A stretch of 64,000 bases of DNA from Myxococcales bacterium (lineage in GTDB: Bacteria; Myxococcota_A; Polyangia; Fen-1088), in assembly GCA_003142855.1 (NCBI GenBank), contig PLNW01000144.1, positions 1-64,000 on the forward strand, given 5' to 3'. The position numbers and the translations under genes were made by a program. The notes beneath the pieces were generated by a model, which saw only the letters and a list, made by a program, of their open reading frames with translations, did not search any database and was not told the DNA's origin. Position 1 is the first letter of the stretch; the number at the start of each line of letters is the position of its first letter. Below are positions 34,526 to 43,492 of the stretch, piece by piece.

Positions 34526-35917
34526 TCACCAAGTGAACATCATGCCGCTGTTGACGAAGTAGTCGACTTGTTTATCGCCCAAGAACCACGCGAAGCTGGC
34601 ACGAAACAGGTCCACGTCGATGTGAAGCCAGGGTCTGACGTGATAGACAGCGCCACCCGAGAAACCCTGCTGGTACTTGATGACGTTGTAGCGCTGATAC
34701 GCACTGTCAGAGGCATTCGGGTCAAGCGTATGTATCGCAAACGGAATGAGGTCGTCGGCGCTCGGGAAGACACGGGTGATGCCCCAGCCCGCAAAGACGT
34801 CCAGCTTGCCCAAGACAACCATCGGTTGCACGGAGTATCCGTCTATCCAGCGCAAGTTGTTCGCCTGACTGACTGCTGCCTGGCTCGGTTCCAGGGCGTA
34901 GTTCAGTCCGAGACCTTGCCCATAGTGACCGCCCAGGCCCAGGCGAAACCAACGTACCTCCGCGCGCAAGCCGTATGCGAGGCCCTTCGCGGCCACGCTG
35001 GCCGAGTCCGGAGCATTGGGCCGGTAGAGCTTCTCGTAGACACCATTCACGAAGACAGTGACCTTGCCGATTCCTGCGATGGTCGGCGATTCAAAGGTCA
35101 GCTCCGCTTCTGGACGCGCCCATTTCGTGCGTGTCCAGGCGCCGTTGAGTTTGACGGGATCAAAGGCCCCAATGTTGAGCTGCAGGCCATGCAACACAGG
35201 GGTACCGTACACCACACCGGAACAGAAACCGCTCCCCAGCACACCGAATCCGATTTGGCCCTGCGTCGGACCGCTGGAATCAACTGCGCCCGCATAGCCG
35301 ACACCGTAGCCGTGGGCGTACAGAACGTCAGTGTCGGTGTTCCCGCGGGCAAACAACCCCCGTGACCGGCCGGCGAGCAGGCTGCCCCAACCCCCTTCCA
35401 GCTTGACGTAGCCCTGCCTCACGTCTGCGCTGTTGGGTTGGGTCTTGTCCTCCCCCAAGTTCTCGACGAACGCCCAGATTTGAATGTAGCCCTTGACAGT
35501 GGTGTGTTCGGTCAGGGGACCCCTGACGCCGAATCCGAACGTGTTTGCGATCATTCCGCTGCGAAATCGCAGGCGTTCAACTTTTGCCTGGGGGGTTTCC
35601 TGGGTAGTGGTCCCAGCCGTCGTCTCGCTCACGGTCGGCGCCGGCTGCGCCGGCGGCCAAGTTTGCGACCCGTCGGCCGACAGGCCACCACCATAGGGAG
35701 TTATTTGGCTCCCGACCGCGTCGGAGCGCGAATTCGGACTATCGTCGCCTCGCACATAACTGGCAAAGGCGCCTACCCGACCGTCGCTGTACACCGTCCA
35801 ATCGCCGTCATGGGCTAGGATCTTCTCCGCTGCTGCATTTTTCGCGAAGAGAGAAAAGCCAAGCACGAGTGAACAAAGAACAACAGATGCCTTTCCGCAC
35901 GAGAACTGTGATTTCAC
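34526..35917 (-). CDS. Outer-membrane porin-like beta-barrel
   Basis: A signal peptide (VLCSLVLGFSLFAKNAAA) precedes ~430 residues of alternating aromatic/Gly-rich strands (VGAFASYVRGDD, RSGMIANTFGFGVRGPL, TVKGYIQIWAFVENLG, QGYVKLEGGWGSLLAGRSRG), as in general Gram-negative porins. The C-terminus ends in aromatic Trp (SGMMFTW), the beta-barrel assembly signal. GTG 35917 follows GGGAG by six bases. It lies 40 bp after the Gly/Thr-linker lipoprotein gene on the same strand, suggesting joint uptake and surface binding. The solute is unknown. Confidence 0.87.
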   Translation of the reverse strand: MKSQFSCGKASVVLCSLVLGFSLFAKNAAAEKILAHDGDWTVYSDGRVGAFASYVRGDDSPNSRSDAVGSQITPYGGGLSADGSQTWPPAQPAPTVSETTAGTTTQETPQAKVERLRFRSGMIANTFGFGVRGPLTEHTTVKGYIQIWAFVENLGEDKTQPNSADVRQGYVKLEGGWGSLLAGRSRGLFARGNTDTDVLYAHGYGVGYAGAVDSSGPTQGQIGFGVLGSGFCSGVVYGTPVLHGLQLNIGAFDPVKLNGAWTRTKWARPEAELTFESPTIAGIGKVTVFVNGVYEKLYRPNAPDSASVAAKGLAYGLRAEVRWFRLGLGGHYGQGLGLNYALEPSQAAVSQANNLRWIDGYSVQPMVVLGKLDVFAGWGITRVFPSADDLIPFAIHTLDPNASDSAYQRYNVIKYQQGFSGGAVYHVRPWLHIDVDLFRASFAWFLGDKQVDYFVNSGMMFTW

Positions 35918-35957
35918 GGATACTCCCTGTGGCTGGGGGAAGAGAGGAGGGCCGTAG

Positions 35958-37316
35958 CTATGGGCTGGTTACCTTTGTCACACTAAACAGGACCCACTGC
36001 GGGTAGTCGCCATTGGACTGTTTGTAGGGCTGAGCGAAAGTGGCTGGTGCCGGCATGCCGGTCAGATCCATCGTGCGAGGACTGGCGCAGGTCGTTTGTC
36101 GGTTGGGACCTCCACAGTTCATCTGTGCCAAACAGTTGGAGTCGTGCAGGGTCAGAGTGATTACTGACGTACCCATCACCGGGAACGAAGCGGTGTACTT
36201 GAAGGGGAAAGTTTCATGGGCTTCGCAATAGGTGTCCTGGCCATATGTAATCGCTGGGGGGTAAGGGAATGCGTTCAGGTAGTAAACGTTTTCGGTGTTG
36301 TCGAGCGGGTTGAGGTTTGTTGTCCCTACGGCCGGCTTGACGTGGATTTCATAGGTGTTCCACTTGCTTGGAACCGGCTGGCCGCCCATGTACCAACCGT
36401 CATTGTTTGTTTCCGGATTGGCGCTCAACGTCGTGGTTCGCATCGTCCCACCTGAGTAACACTTGGTCCCCAGAATGCCCCGCACCTCGAAGTTGAGTGT
36501 GTATTGTTTCCCGGCTGTTCCCGTCACGTTGTGCGTGACACTGCGGAATGTCCCTTGTTTGGTGAAGTCAGTTGAGGTGGCGTTTGGGCAAGCGGTGCCG
36601 CCGGTCAACGGGAGCAAGTTACAGTCGAGCCCGGTAAGGGGTCCATCTGAACATGTTCCGAGCCACATGTATCCGTTCAGCGTGGGGACGATACTGTTGG
36701 GGTCGAGTGCTGTCACGCCGCCCGCGCTGCTAGAGCTGGTGGTCGCGCCACCAGAGCTGGTCGCGCCTGCTGAGCTGGTGGTTGTGCCACCCGCGGTGGT
36801 CGCGCCGCCTGAGCTGGTGGTCCCGCCGGACTTGGCGGTTGTGCCGCCCGCAGTGGTCGCGCCGCCTGAGCTGGTGGCCCCGCCGGTCTTGGCGGTTGTG
36901 CCGCCCTCAGTGGTCGCGCCGCCCGCGGTGGTTGTGCCGCCCGCGGTGGTCACGCCGCCGGCACTGGTGGTCCCGCCGGTCTTGGTTGTGCCGCCTGCGG
37001 TGGTCACGCCGCCCGACGTGGTCCCACCAACCGGGGAGGTCACGCCGCCCGCGCTGGTCGTCCCGCCCGGATTGCCACCGGTCTCGGTTGCGCCGCCGGT
37101 GTTTTGGACGGTTGCGCCGCCGGTGTCTTGCACGGTCGCGCCGCCCACGCTGGTCGCGCCGCCCGCGCCGGACGTGCCAGCCACGCTGGTATTGCCGGCA
37201 GGAGACGACTGGCCGGCCACAGGGGTCGTTCCGGGCGATCCCCCTCCGGAGGAACAGGATGCCGCGACGAGTGCGAAGCTCGCGACGCAGAGGGTATTCA
37301 AAGTCATTCGGTTCAT
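35958..37316 (-). CDS. Gly/Thr-linker lipoprotein, first gene of the porin operon
   Basis: ATG 37316 lies five bases after GAGGAGGC, a near-ideal ribosome site. The lipoprotein signal is LCVASFALVAASCSSGGG. Residues ~22-210 are almost entirely GGTT/GGAT-type repeats. The C-terminal ~240 residues form a domain with paired cysteines (YMWLGTCSDGPLTGLDCNLL, KQYTLNFEVRGILGTKCYSG, TLHDSNCLAQMNCGGPNR). The fold is unknown; the beta-rich pattern with EVRG suggests a jelly roll. It is probably a surface binding partner of the porin 40 bp downstream. Confidence 0.85.
   Translation of the reverse strand: MNRMTLNTLCVASFALVAASCSSGGGSPGTTPVAGQSSPAGNTSVAGTSGAGGATSVGGATVQDTGGATVQNTGGATETGGNPGGTTSAGGVTSPVGGTTSGGVTTAGGTTKTGGTTSAGGVTTAGGTTTAGGATTEGGTTAKTGGATSSGGATTAGGTTAKSGGTTSSGGATTAGGTTTSSAGATSSGGATTSSSSAGGVTALDPNSIVPTLNGYMWLGTCSDGPLTGLDCNLLPLTGGTACPNATSTDFTKQGTFRSVTHNVTGTAGKQYTLNFEVRGILGTKCYSGGTMRTTTLSANPETNNDGWYMGGQPVPSKWNTYEIHVKPAVGTTNLNPLDNTENVYYLNAFPYPPAITYGQDTYCEAHETFPFKYTASFPVMGTSVITLTLHDSNCLAQMNCGGPNRQTTCASPRTMDLTGMPAPATFAQPYKQSNGDYPQWVLFSVTKVTSP
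36715..37225. repeat. Low-complexity Gly/Thr/Ala-coding repeat tract
   Basis: The tract consists of short in-frame units reading GGTT, GGVTT and GGAT on the minus strand. Similar tracts occur at 19000-19540, 3560-3850 and 5330-5480. On the opposite strand the tract leaves long Pro/Val-rich open frames that are artefacts. Repeat number is likely to vary by slippage. Confidence 0.7.
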
Positions 37317-37684
37317 CGGATGCCTCCTCGGAAACATTGTTCGAGCTTCGCCGGGTCGAAATCCATGCGACGCCGTTTCTCTAGCAGTGGTAGCAAGATG
37401 CAATTCGGCTCTCAATTTCAGAAGCGCGAAAAACTATACCGCAAATCCCGCGTCGATAGGGCGGCTTTTTGTCCATCTTGGAGTCGCCGCCGAGCGCATG
37501 AACCCTTGGGCTCTGCCGCGATGGCGCACCGCGCTTCTCTGCCCGATTGGTCAGCGAGGTCTGGCCGACTCTGGTCGCGGGGACGCCGAATCCTCCGCCG
37601 ACATGTAACCCTCTCTCGCGACCGCGTGGTGGAGGTGCGGCGCGAAGGCAATGCGAGTAGCATGGGGTTTGAGGGTGCCGCTAT
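37317..37684. other. Divergent intergenic region, nothing recognised
   Basis: The 368-bp gap between the leftward lipoprotein-porin operon and the rightward hybrid kinase should contain both promoters. Near 37430 the leftward strand has a TATAGT box but no convincing -35 partner. No RNA gene or repeat was seen. Confidence 0.45.
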
Positions 37685-40369
37685 GTGGCTTTTCCCGCTG
37701 GGAGTGTTCGCGTCCGAGTTCAGTTTCGGGTCAGTCTCGTGTTCTACGGGGATAGCGCTGTGCCGAGTCCGCTGACCATTCTGCTCATCGCGATCGCGGG
37801 GGTCTTCTGCCACAACGGGTTGAGCTACGTGCTGTCGCTGACCGGGAGGCGCAAGGATCCCCTCAAGGCCCTCTTCGGCATTCTATGCTTGCTCGGCGGC
37901 GGCTACGCCCTGGCCTGCCTGGCGGGGTATCGCGCGGCCGACATGCCTGCGTGCCTATACGCGGTCAAGTGGCAGACCGCCTTCTCGCGATCGATCTTGA
38001 TGGTGCTGCCCTGGTTCGTCGGTCTCTATTCTGACTTCCGGCCCAAGCGCTTCCTGGTCGCTCTGTCCGCTGCGTACGTCATCCTTGGCGTTGCCGACCT
38101 GGTTTCGGATCACGGGATCCTCTACTCGGAGATCATCGCGTTGGTCCATCACGAGACCCCCTGGGGGGAAGAGCTTGCCTCGTTCGCCGGCAAGCTCTCT
38201 CCCGTCGCCTACCTGATCTACGCGACCGACCTGGTGACCATAGGGTTCTGTGCTCTGTGTGGCCAGCGGCTCCTGCGACGCGGGGAACGGGGCCGTGCCT
38301 GGCCGCTTCTCGGATTGGTGGGCTTTGCGGCGGTGACCTTTGTCAACGACACCCTGCTCGACGCCGGCCGGATTCGCAGCGTGTATCTGGAGGAGTACGT
38401 GATCTTTGCGTTCCTCCTGGTCATCGGTTCCTGGTTGGGTGCTCGTCGGATTCGTGCCGAGAGCAATTACCAGACGCTGTTTCACGCCGTGAGCGACGCC
38501 ATCACGGTGCACGACGCCCGCACCGGCCAGATTCTCGACGCCAACCAAAGCGCGGCGCGCCTGTATCGCACCACCCGTGCAGACCTGCTGGCCGGCGATC
38601 CGGGCCGCGCGGCTTCCGGCGTGGCTCCCTATGAGCCCGCGCTGGCCGTCGATCGGATTCGCCGCGCTGTCAGTGAAGGTCCCTCGACCTTCGAGTGGCT
38701 GAGCCGGCACGTCGATGACGGCTCCCTGTTCTGGACCGAAGTGGCACTGCGCGCTGAAGTCATTGACGGGCGGCCCGTCGTGCTGGCCGCCGCGCGCGAC
38801 ATCAGCGCGCGCAAGAAGGCCGAGGACGCCTTGCGGGACAGCGAATCTCGCTACCGCGCGATGGTGGAAAGTTTCGACGGGCTGATCTACATCTGCTCGC
38901 CCGACCGCAAGCTCGAGTTCATGAACGCCAAGTTGATCGCGCGCACGGGTCGCGATGCCACCGGCGAGTCCTGCTACAAGGTGCTACACGATCTCGACGA
39001 GCCGTGTTCCTGGTGCGCCAATGATCGGGTGCAAAGGGGCGAAACCGTACGCTGGCAGATGCAAAGCCCGAAAGACAACCGCTGGTACGACGTCGTCAAT
39101 ACCCCGATCCGACGCGCCGACGGAACCATCTCCCGGCAGGGGATGCTCAGCGACATCACCGAGCAGAAGAAGGCCGAGGAAGATCGCTACCAGCTTGATG
39201 CGCAGATGCAGCAGATCCAGAAACTGGAAAGCCTGGGTCTGCTGGCCGGTGGTGTCGCACACGATTTCAACAATCTGCTCACCGCGGTGCTGGGCAACAC
39301 CGAGCTGGCGCTCAGGGATCTGCCCGCGACCGCCCCGGCGCGAGAACCCCTGGGCGAGATCCGCACCATCACCTGCCGGGCCGCGGATTTGTGCCGGCAG
39401 TTGCTGGCCTATTCGGGCGGCGGTGGCTTCGTGAGCGAGCCCATCGCGCCCAAGAATATCGTCGAGGAGATATCTCGCATCCTGGAGGTTTCGGTGCCGG
39501 CCAAGGTGCGGCTGATCTTCCGCTTCGCCGACGACCTGCCCCTCGTCGTGGGCGATCCGACCCAGATCCGGCAGGTGGTGATGAACCTCATCACCAATGC
39601 CTCCGAGGCCATCGGCGATCACGAGGGCGTGATCACTCTGAGCCTGGGCAAGCGTCCCATCGAGCGCAGCAGCTTGCTCGACTTCGTCGTCCCCACCGAC
39701 GCGGCCGAGGGAACCTACCTCGAACTGACGGTGAGCGACACCGGCTGCGGCATGGACGAGGCCACGCGCAGCCGCGTGTTCGAACCGTTCTTCTCCACCA
39801 AGTTCACCGGGCGCGGGCTAGGCATGGCGGCCGTGCTGGGCATCGTGCGAGGTCACAGAGGGGCCATTCGTGTCGCCAGCCAGGTGGGCAAGGGCACGAC
39901 CGTGACGGTGCTGCTGCCTGCGGCTGGCCCCGAGGTCAGGCTTCCTGTCGAGCCAGCCCCGACCGCCCCGGGGGCGCGACCCACGAACGCTGCGGTGCTG
40001 GTGGTGGACGACAACGCGCGGGTGTTGCAGGCGGTCTCGCAACTGGTGGGGACGTTGGGCTACTCGGTGCTGACCGCAGCTAGCGGCCAGGAGGCGTTGC
40101 GCGTGTTTGGCGAGCATCACGCGCAGATTGGGTGCGTCTTGCTCGACCTCACCATGCCCGAGATGGACGGGCTGGAGACCATGCAGGCCCTTCGTGCCGT
40201 CGATCCCAAAGCCAGGATTGTTCTGTCAAGCGGGTACAGCGAGCAGACCGTGCGCCGTCGCATCAGCGGGGACGGACCCACACATTTTCTGCAGAAGCCA
40301 TTCGTCGAGGACGATCTGAAGGCCGCCATTGAGTCGGCTTTGACCGATGGCGCGACCAAGCGTGCATGA
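37685..40369 (+). CDS. Membrane hybrid histidine kinase with PAS domains and receiver
   Basis: The N-terminal ~260 residues hold about seven hydrophobic segments (LTILLIAIAGVFCHNGLSYV, RSILMVLPWFVGLYSDF, AAYVILGVADLVSDHG, LEEYVIFAFLLVIGSWLG). Two PAS domains follow (NYQTLFHAVSDAITVHDART and SRYRAMVESFDGLIYICSPD; the second contains CYKVLHDLDEPCSWC, a possible metal or redox site). HisKA carries LLAGGVAHDFNNLLTAVLGN, the HATPase QVVMNLITNASEAIGDHEG and SDTGCGMDEATRSRVFEPFF, and the receiver LLDLTMPEMDG. No DNA-binding domain is present. The start is GTG 37685 or, more likely from the membrane topology and a GGGGA ribosome site, GTG 37760. No partner regulator adjoins it. Confidence 0.92.
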   Translation: MAFPAGSVRVRVQFRVSLVFYGDSAVPSPLTILLIAIAGVFCHNGLSYVLSLTGRRKDPLKALFGILCLLGGGYALACLAGYRAADMPACLYAVKWQTAFSRSILMVLPWFVGLYSDFRPKRFLVALSAAYVILGVADLVSDHGILYSEIIALVHHETPWGEELASFAGKLSPVAYLIYATDLVTIGFCALCGQRLLRRGERGRAWPLLGLVGFAAVTFVNDTLLDAGRIRSVYLEEYVIFAFLLVIGSWLGARRIRAESNYQTLFHAVSDAITVHDARTGQILDANQSAARLYRTTRADLLAGDPGRAASGVAPYEPALAVDRIRRAVSEGPSTFEWLSRHVDDGSLFWTEVALRAEVIDGRPVVLAAARDISARKKAEDALRDSESRYRAMVESFDGLIYICSPDRKLEFMNAKLIARTGRDATGESCYKVLHDLDEPCSWCANDRVQRGETVRWQMQSPKDNRWYDVVNTPIRRADGTISRQGMLSDITEQKKAEEDRYQLDAQMQQIQKLESLGLLAGGVAHDFNNLLTAVLGNTELALRDLPATAPAREPLGEIRTITCRAADLCRQLLAYSGGGGFVSEPIAPKNIVEEISRILEVSVPAKVRLIFRFADDLPLVVGDPTQIRQVVMNLITNASEAIGDHEGVITLSLGKRPIERSSLLDFVVPTDAAEGTYLELTVSDTGCGMDEATRSRVFEPFFSTKFTGRGLGMAAVLGIVRGHRGAIRVASQVGKGTTVTVLLPAAGPEVRLPVEPAPTAPGARPTNAAVLVVDDNARVLQAVSQLVGTLGYSVLTAASGQEALRVFGEHHAQIGCVLLDLTMPEMDGLETMQALRAVDPKARIVLSSGYSEQTVRRRISGDGPTHFLQKPFVEDDLKAAIESALTDGATKRA

Positions 40370-40440
40370 CGTAGTTCATGTCGTCAGCCGCCCGCGGCCG
40401 AGGACGCAGAGGTGAGAGGGGAGCCCACAGAGCCGGAGGA
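40369..40440 (-). repeat. Inverted partial copy of the interspersed repeat
   Basis: Read on the minus strand this segment contains CTCCCCTCTCACCTCTGCGT followed by CCTCGGCCGC and GGCGGCTGACGACATGAA. It aligns with 40640-40705 in the plus-oriented copy. The two lie about 200 bp apart in opposite orientation and could pair as a long stem. Confidence 0.7.
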
Positions 40441-40566
40441 AAAGGGGATTCACCCTATCTTCAATCCTTCGCGAACCGTCTGGGTCAGCCCGTGCTCCAG
40501 GCTGATCTCTGCATCTTGAGCACGGCCTGCTCAAATGCACGACTGTCTCTGTGCTCTCCTGTCTCC

Positions 40567-40766
40567 CCTCTGCACTACCAGGGTGCCGTTGCTTCGCGGG
40601 CCGCGAAGATTTTTTCGCAACGCCCGAACATCATTCCGGTTTCTTCGACTCTGTGAACTCCCCTCTCACCTCTGTGTGCTCAGCGGCCGGCGGCTGACAA
40701 GACGAATCACCTCACCCGTTTGGTTGCGGCCGTGAGGCTGCCCTGTGTTCTCAGCGGCGTGTGGCC
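40567..40766 (+). repeat. Interspersed ~200-bp repeat, copy A
   Basis: It shares long blocks with copy B at 54.5 kb: CCGCGAAGATT, AACGCCCGAACATCATTCC, CCCCTCTCACCTCTGTGT, CTCAGCGGC and TTTGGTTGCGGCCGTGAGGC. It encodes no protein. It abuts the start of a truncated phosphatase-family gene. No terminal inverted repeats or target duplications were evident. Confidence 0.8.
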
Positions 40767-40826
40767 GTAGAGGTGAATCACCTCAATCTCTTGTTTGTGC
40801 CGGTGGCACTGCGTATTCTCGACGGC

Positions 40827-41050
40827 GTGACGGCCGCTGCACGCCCTTCGGTTTTGGTCGTCGGTCTCGACTGCCTGTCCCCGGATCTGGTTTTCGACCG
40901 CTACCGCGAGCATTTGCCGACCTTCGCTGCGCTCATGCAGCAGGGAACCTGGGGCCCGCTGCGCAGCGCGGATCCGCCCATCACGATCCCGGCCTGGACC
41001 TGCATGATGACCGGGGTGCCGGCCTCGCGCTTGGGGCTGGAGGCTCGCGC
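40827..41050 (+). pseudogene. 5' fragment of an alkaline-phosphatase-superfamily (type I phosphodiesterase) gene
   Basis: From GTG 40827 the product reads ARPSVLVVGLDCLSPDLVFD, then LPTFAALMQQGTWGPLRSAD and TIPAWTCMMTGVPASRLGL. This is the N-terminus of a type I phosphodiesterase/nucleotide pyrophosphatase, including the first metal Asp and the nucleophile Thr in PAWTCMMTG. Similarity ends near 41050, where the sequence switches to a fragment read on the other strand. A full-length enzyme is usually over 400 residues, so about 85% is missing. It directly follows repeat copy A. The frame continues to 41213 only by chance. Confidence 0.7.
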
Positions 41051-41286
41051 CCCAGGGCTTTGGCAAAACGGGCGGCCACCCGCTTCTGAACGTCAGCGCT
41101 GGCGTGCCGCTTGGCCTCGTCAAACACGGCGTCCCACATGCGGCCGTCGTACCAGGTGCGCATGGCCTCGGGCAGCTTGGGTTCGATACGCAGAAGGAAA
41201 TCGGGATCGTTGATGGGCATGAAGTGCTGGTACTGGTGGTTGAGAGAGCCTGGCTTGCTGGATGCGGGCAGGGTGTCGTAGGCACG
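40981..41286 (-). pseudogene. Gene fragment in inverted orientation next to the phosphatase remnant
   Basis: On the minus strand an open stretch reads YDTLPASSKPGSLNHQYQHF, then MPINDPDFLLRIEPKLPEAM and RTWYDGRMWDAVFDEAKRHA, ending in a low-quality Arg/Pro tail. The middle is protein-like in composition but I do not recognise the family. A TAG lies immediately upstream (41287-41289). ATG 41220 is the only start. It overlaps the end of the phosphatase remnant tail to tail. It is probably a residue of an inversion or deletion. A real 79-residue gene is less likely. Confidence 0.45.
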
Positions 41287-41499
41287 CTATGTTTTCGCTG
41301 GTGGCAAGCTCGTGGAGTACTCGCTCGGATTCCCCTACCCGTGACCTTTGCCAATTCTGGCGGGTTGGTATAGTTTCCGGTCTCGGGCGCCACCTGAAGT
41401 TTCACGTCTTGCGCGCCTGCTGTTTGGGCCGATGTTCGCCGAGACCAGTGGCAACTTCGCTCAATTGAACAGATCAAGCTGGTGGAGAAAGGGACGACG

Positions 41500-42273
41500 A
41501 TGAAGAAGCGCAATTCAATCAACGCTTGGTATGGATGGGTGCCGGACCGTCCGGATCACCGCGACCAACTGTACGCGGCCATCGCGGCCCCGCCGCGCAA
41601 GCTGCCACCCGCAGTGGATTTGCGCGCGACCTGTTCCCCGGTTGAAAACCAGGGCCAGTTGGGCAGTTGCACAGCCAATGCCCTGGTGGGCGGTTTGGAA
41701 TTTCTGGAGAGGAAGGCGGGCAACAGGGTCACGGATCTGAGCCGCCTGTTTGTCTACTACAACGAGCGGGCCATGGAAGGAACCGTCAATGAAGACGCCG
41801 GCGCCATGATCCGCGACGGGGTCAAGACACTGGTCAAGCAGGGCACGTGCACCGAAAAGAAGTGGGGCTACGACATCGCCAAGTTCGCGGTCAAGCCGTC
41901 GGCGGCCTGCTACCGGCAGGCGCTCACTCATCAATTGCAGTCCTATCACCGCATCCTCACGCTGTCTGAAATGCGGTCGTGTCTGGCCGAGGGCTATCCC
42001 TTTGTTTTCGGCTTCACGGTGTATGAAGCCTTCGAGTCGGCGACTGTGGCCAGAACCGGCACGCTCAACCTGCCGAGACCCAGCGAGAAAACATTGGGCG
42101 GACATGCGGTCATGGCGGTGGGCTACGACGATGCCAGCAAGCGTTTTCTGGTGCGTAATTCCTGGGGCGAGGATTGGGGACAGCAGGGCTACTTCACCAT
42201 GCCCTACGGCTACCTCGACGATCGCAATCTCTCAGACGATTTCTGGACCCTGCGCGTGCTCGAAAATCCCTAG
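41500..42273 (+). CDS. Papain-family (C1A) cysteine peptidase without signal peptide
   Basis: The 257-residue protein starts after AAAGGGA at ATG 41500; GTG 41482 is possible. The oxyanion Gln and nucleophile C57 lie in NQGQLGSCTANALVGGLEF, the His in GGHAVMAVGYDDA and the Asn in VRNSWGEDWGQQGYFTMPYG. The short N-terminal segment YGWVPDRPDHRDQLY is typical of bacterial C1A peptidases without a classic propeptide. There is no signal peptide, so the enzyme is either cytoplasmic or exported another way. It follows the repeat/pseudogene scar. The convergent aldo/keto reductase ends 2 bp away. Confidence 0.92.
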   Translation: MKKRNSINAWYGWVPDRPDHRDQLYAAIAAPPRKLPPAVDLRATCSPVENQGQLGSCTANALVGGLEFLERKAGNRVTDLSRLFVYYNERAMEGTVNEDAGAMIRDGVKTLVKQGTCTEKKWGYDIAKFAVKPSAACYRQALTHQLQSYHRILTLSEMRSCLAEGYPFVFGFTVYEAFESATVARTGTLNLPRPSEKTLGGHAVMAVGYDDASKRFLVRNSWGEDWGQQGYFTMPYGYLDDRNLSDDFWTLRVLENP

Positions 42274-42274
42274 G

Positions 42275-43324
42275 CTATCCCAGATAGGGGTAGTCGCGCC
42301 TGATGAGCCGCGCGTCCTTCATTGCGGCCCAGAAGGCTGGCGGGATGTCTGCACTGGTCAGATCTCGGTTTCGTTGCACTTGCTCGGGGCGGCTGGTGTT
42401 GAGCGCGATGGCGGCGACCCCGGGCGGGGACATGGCAAAGCTCACGCAGGCGGCGGCTGGCAAGATGTCGAACTTGCGGCAAAGGGCGTGGAAGTTCTCC
42501 CGCCAAGCAAACAGCGGTTGGTCTGCCGGGGCATCCTCGTGCAGCTCGCGATAGTCGAAGAACTTGCCGCCGGTGAGAAAGCCCGCGTGAAAAACCGCGG
42601 AATTGACAATGCCGATGCCCCGCTCGCACAGCGAGGCGACTAGCGCCACCACTTCGGGCGGATGGTGGAACACCGTCAGTGAACAGGCCAGCATGACCCA
42701 ATCCAGATCCACCAGGTCGGCCAATTCGCGCACCACTTTCCAGTCCTTGGCGCCCACGCCGATGGGTCCGACTTGCCCTTGTCGCTTCAGTTCGTGCAGG
42801 GCTCGGTAGGCGCCCACCACGTCTTGCAGGGCGCGCTGGCGCTGGGCGGGCCCTGCGGCGGAATTGAGAAACTCGTCGGGATCGTGCACGGAAACCAGGC
42901 GCGGCCGATAGGGCGCGCCCAGCAGTTCGCAGCCTTGCTCCCAGCAGCGAAGAATGCCCTGGTAGCTTATGGCCTGTTCGGCGTCGTGTTTGAGCCCAAA
43001 CCACATCCCGGTTTCGAAGGTCGGCTCAGGACCACGCAGAGGCGTGCGCACCCAGGCCAACTTGTTGCTGATGATGACCTTCTCAGGCGGAACAGCGAGA
43101 GTGCGCAGCCCGTTGCCGATCACTTCCAGGGCCAGACCGGCGCCGTACTTGCCGGCGGAGTCGAGCACCACAGGCTGGTCCGTGTTCTTGACCATCTCGC
43201 GCAGAATGGCCAGCTTGAGTTCGTCGGAGTGGGCCTGATAGAGATTTCCCAGCGCACTTGTGCCGAACACAATCGGAGGGATCTCCAGTCCGGTTTTTCC
43301 CAATTTGCGCATTGTTGCTGTCAT
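42275..43324 (-). CDS. Aldo/keto reductase, aldose dehydrogenase-like
   Basis: The 349-residue barrel starts MRKLGKTGLEIPPIVFGTSA after ATG 43324. Tetrad residues are Asp and Tyr in VVLDSAGKYGAGLALE, Lys in VIISNKLAWVRT and His in LVSVHDPDEFL. The pattern resembles D-threo-aldose/L-fucose dehydrogenases (AKR15-like). It lacks a signal peptide and Fe-S region, unlike the reductase at 23.6 kb. It is convergent with the C1A peptidase and divergent from the small basic protein gene. The substrate cannot be assigned. Confidence 0.87.
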   Translation of the reverse strand: MTATMRKLGKTGLEIPPIVFGTSALGNLYQAHSDELKLAILREMVKNTDQPVVLDSAGKYGAGLALEVIGNGLRTLAVPPEKVIISNKLAWVRTPLRGPEPTFETGMWFGLKHDAEQAISYQGILRCWEQGCELLGAPYRPRLVSVHDPDEFLNSAAGPAQRQRALQDVVGAYRALHELKRQGQVGPIGVGAKDWKVVRELADLVDLDWVMLACSLTVFHHPPEVVALVASLCERGIGIVNSAVFHAGFLTGGKFFDYRELHEDAPADQPLFAWRENFHALCRKFDILPAAACVSFAMSPPGVAAIALNTSRPEQVQRNRDLTSADIPPAFWAAMKDARLIRRDYPYLG

Positions 43325-43492
43325 GGCACCAGCCTGGTACGGTCGGCCGCGATTCGGCTCAGTCGGCCTATTGTTCACTGTGCCGGACGATATACCAAGT
43401 CCGGTCAGTTCGTCGAACTGTCGTCAGCGTGGGGGCGGCCAGCGGTCGCCGATTTACACAAGAAGACCATATTGGGCTATACTGCGCCCACA

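Noticed and set aside
36715-37225. Possible CRISPR or satellite array
   Set aside because: The repeats are short, degenerate and in frame within a coding linker, with no spacers and no cas genes.
36463-37608. 381-codon plus-strand frame rich in Pro and Val
   Set aside because: It is the reverse strand of the Gly/Thr linker of the lipoprotein gene. Repeated codons create the open frame.
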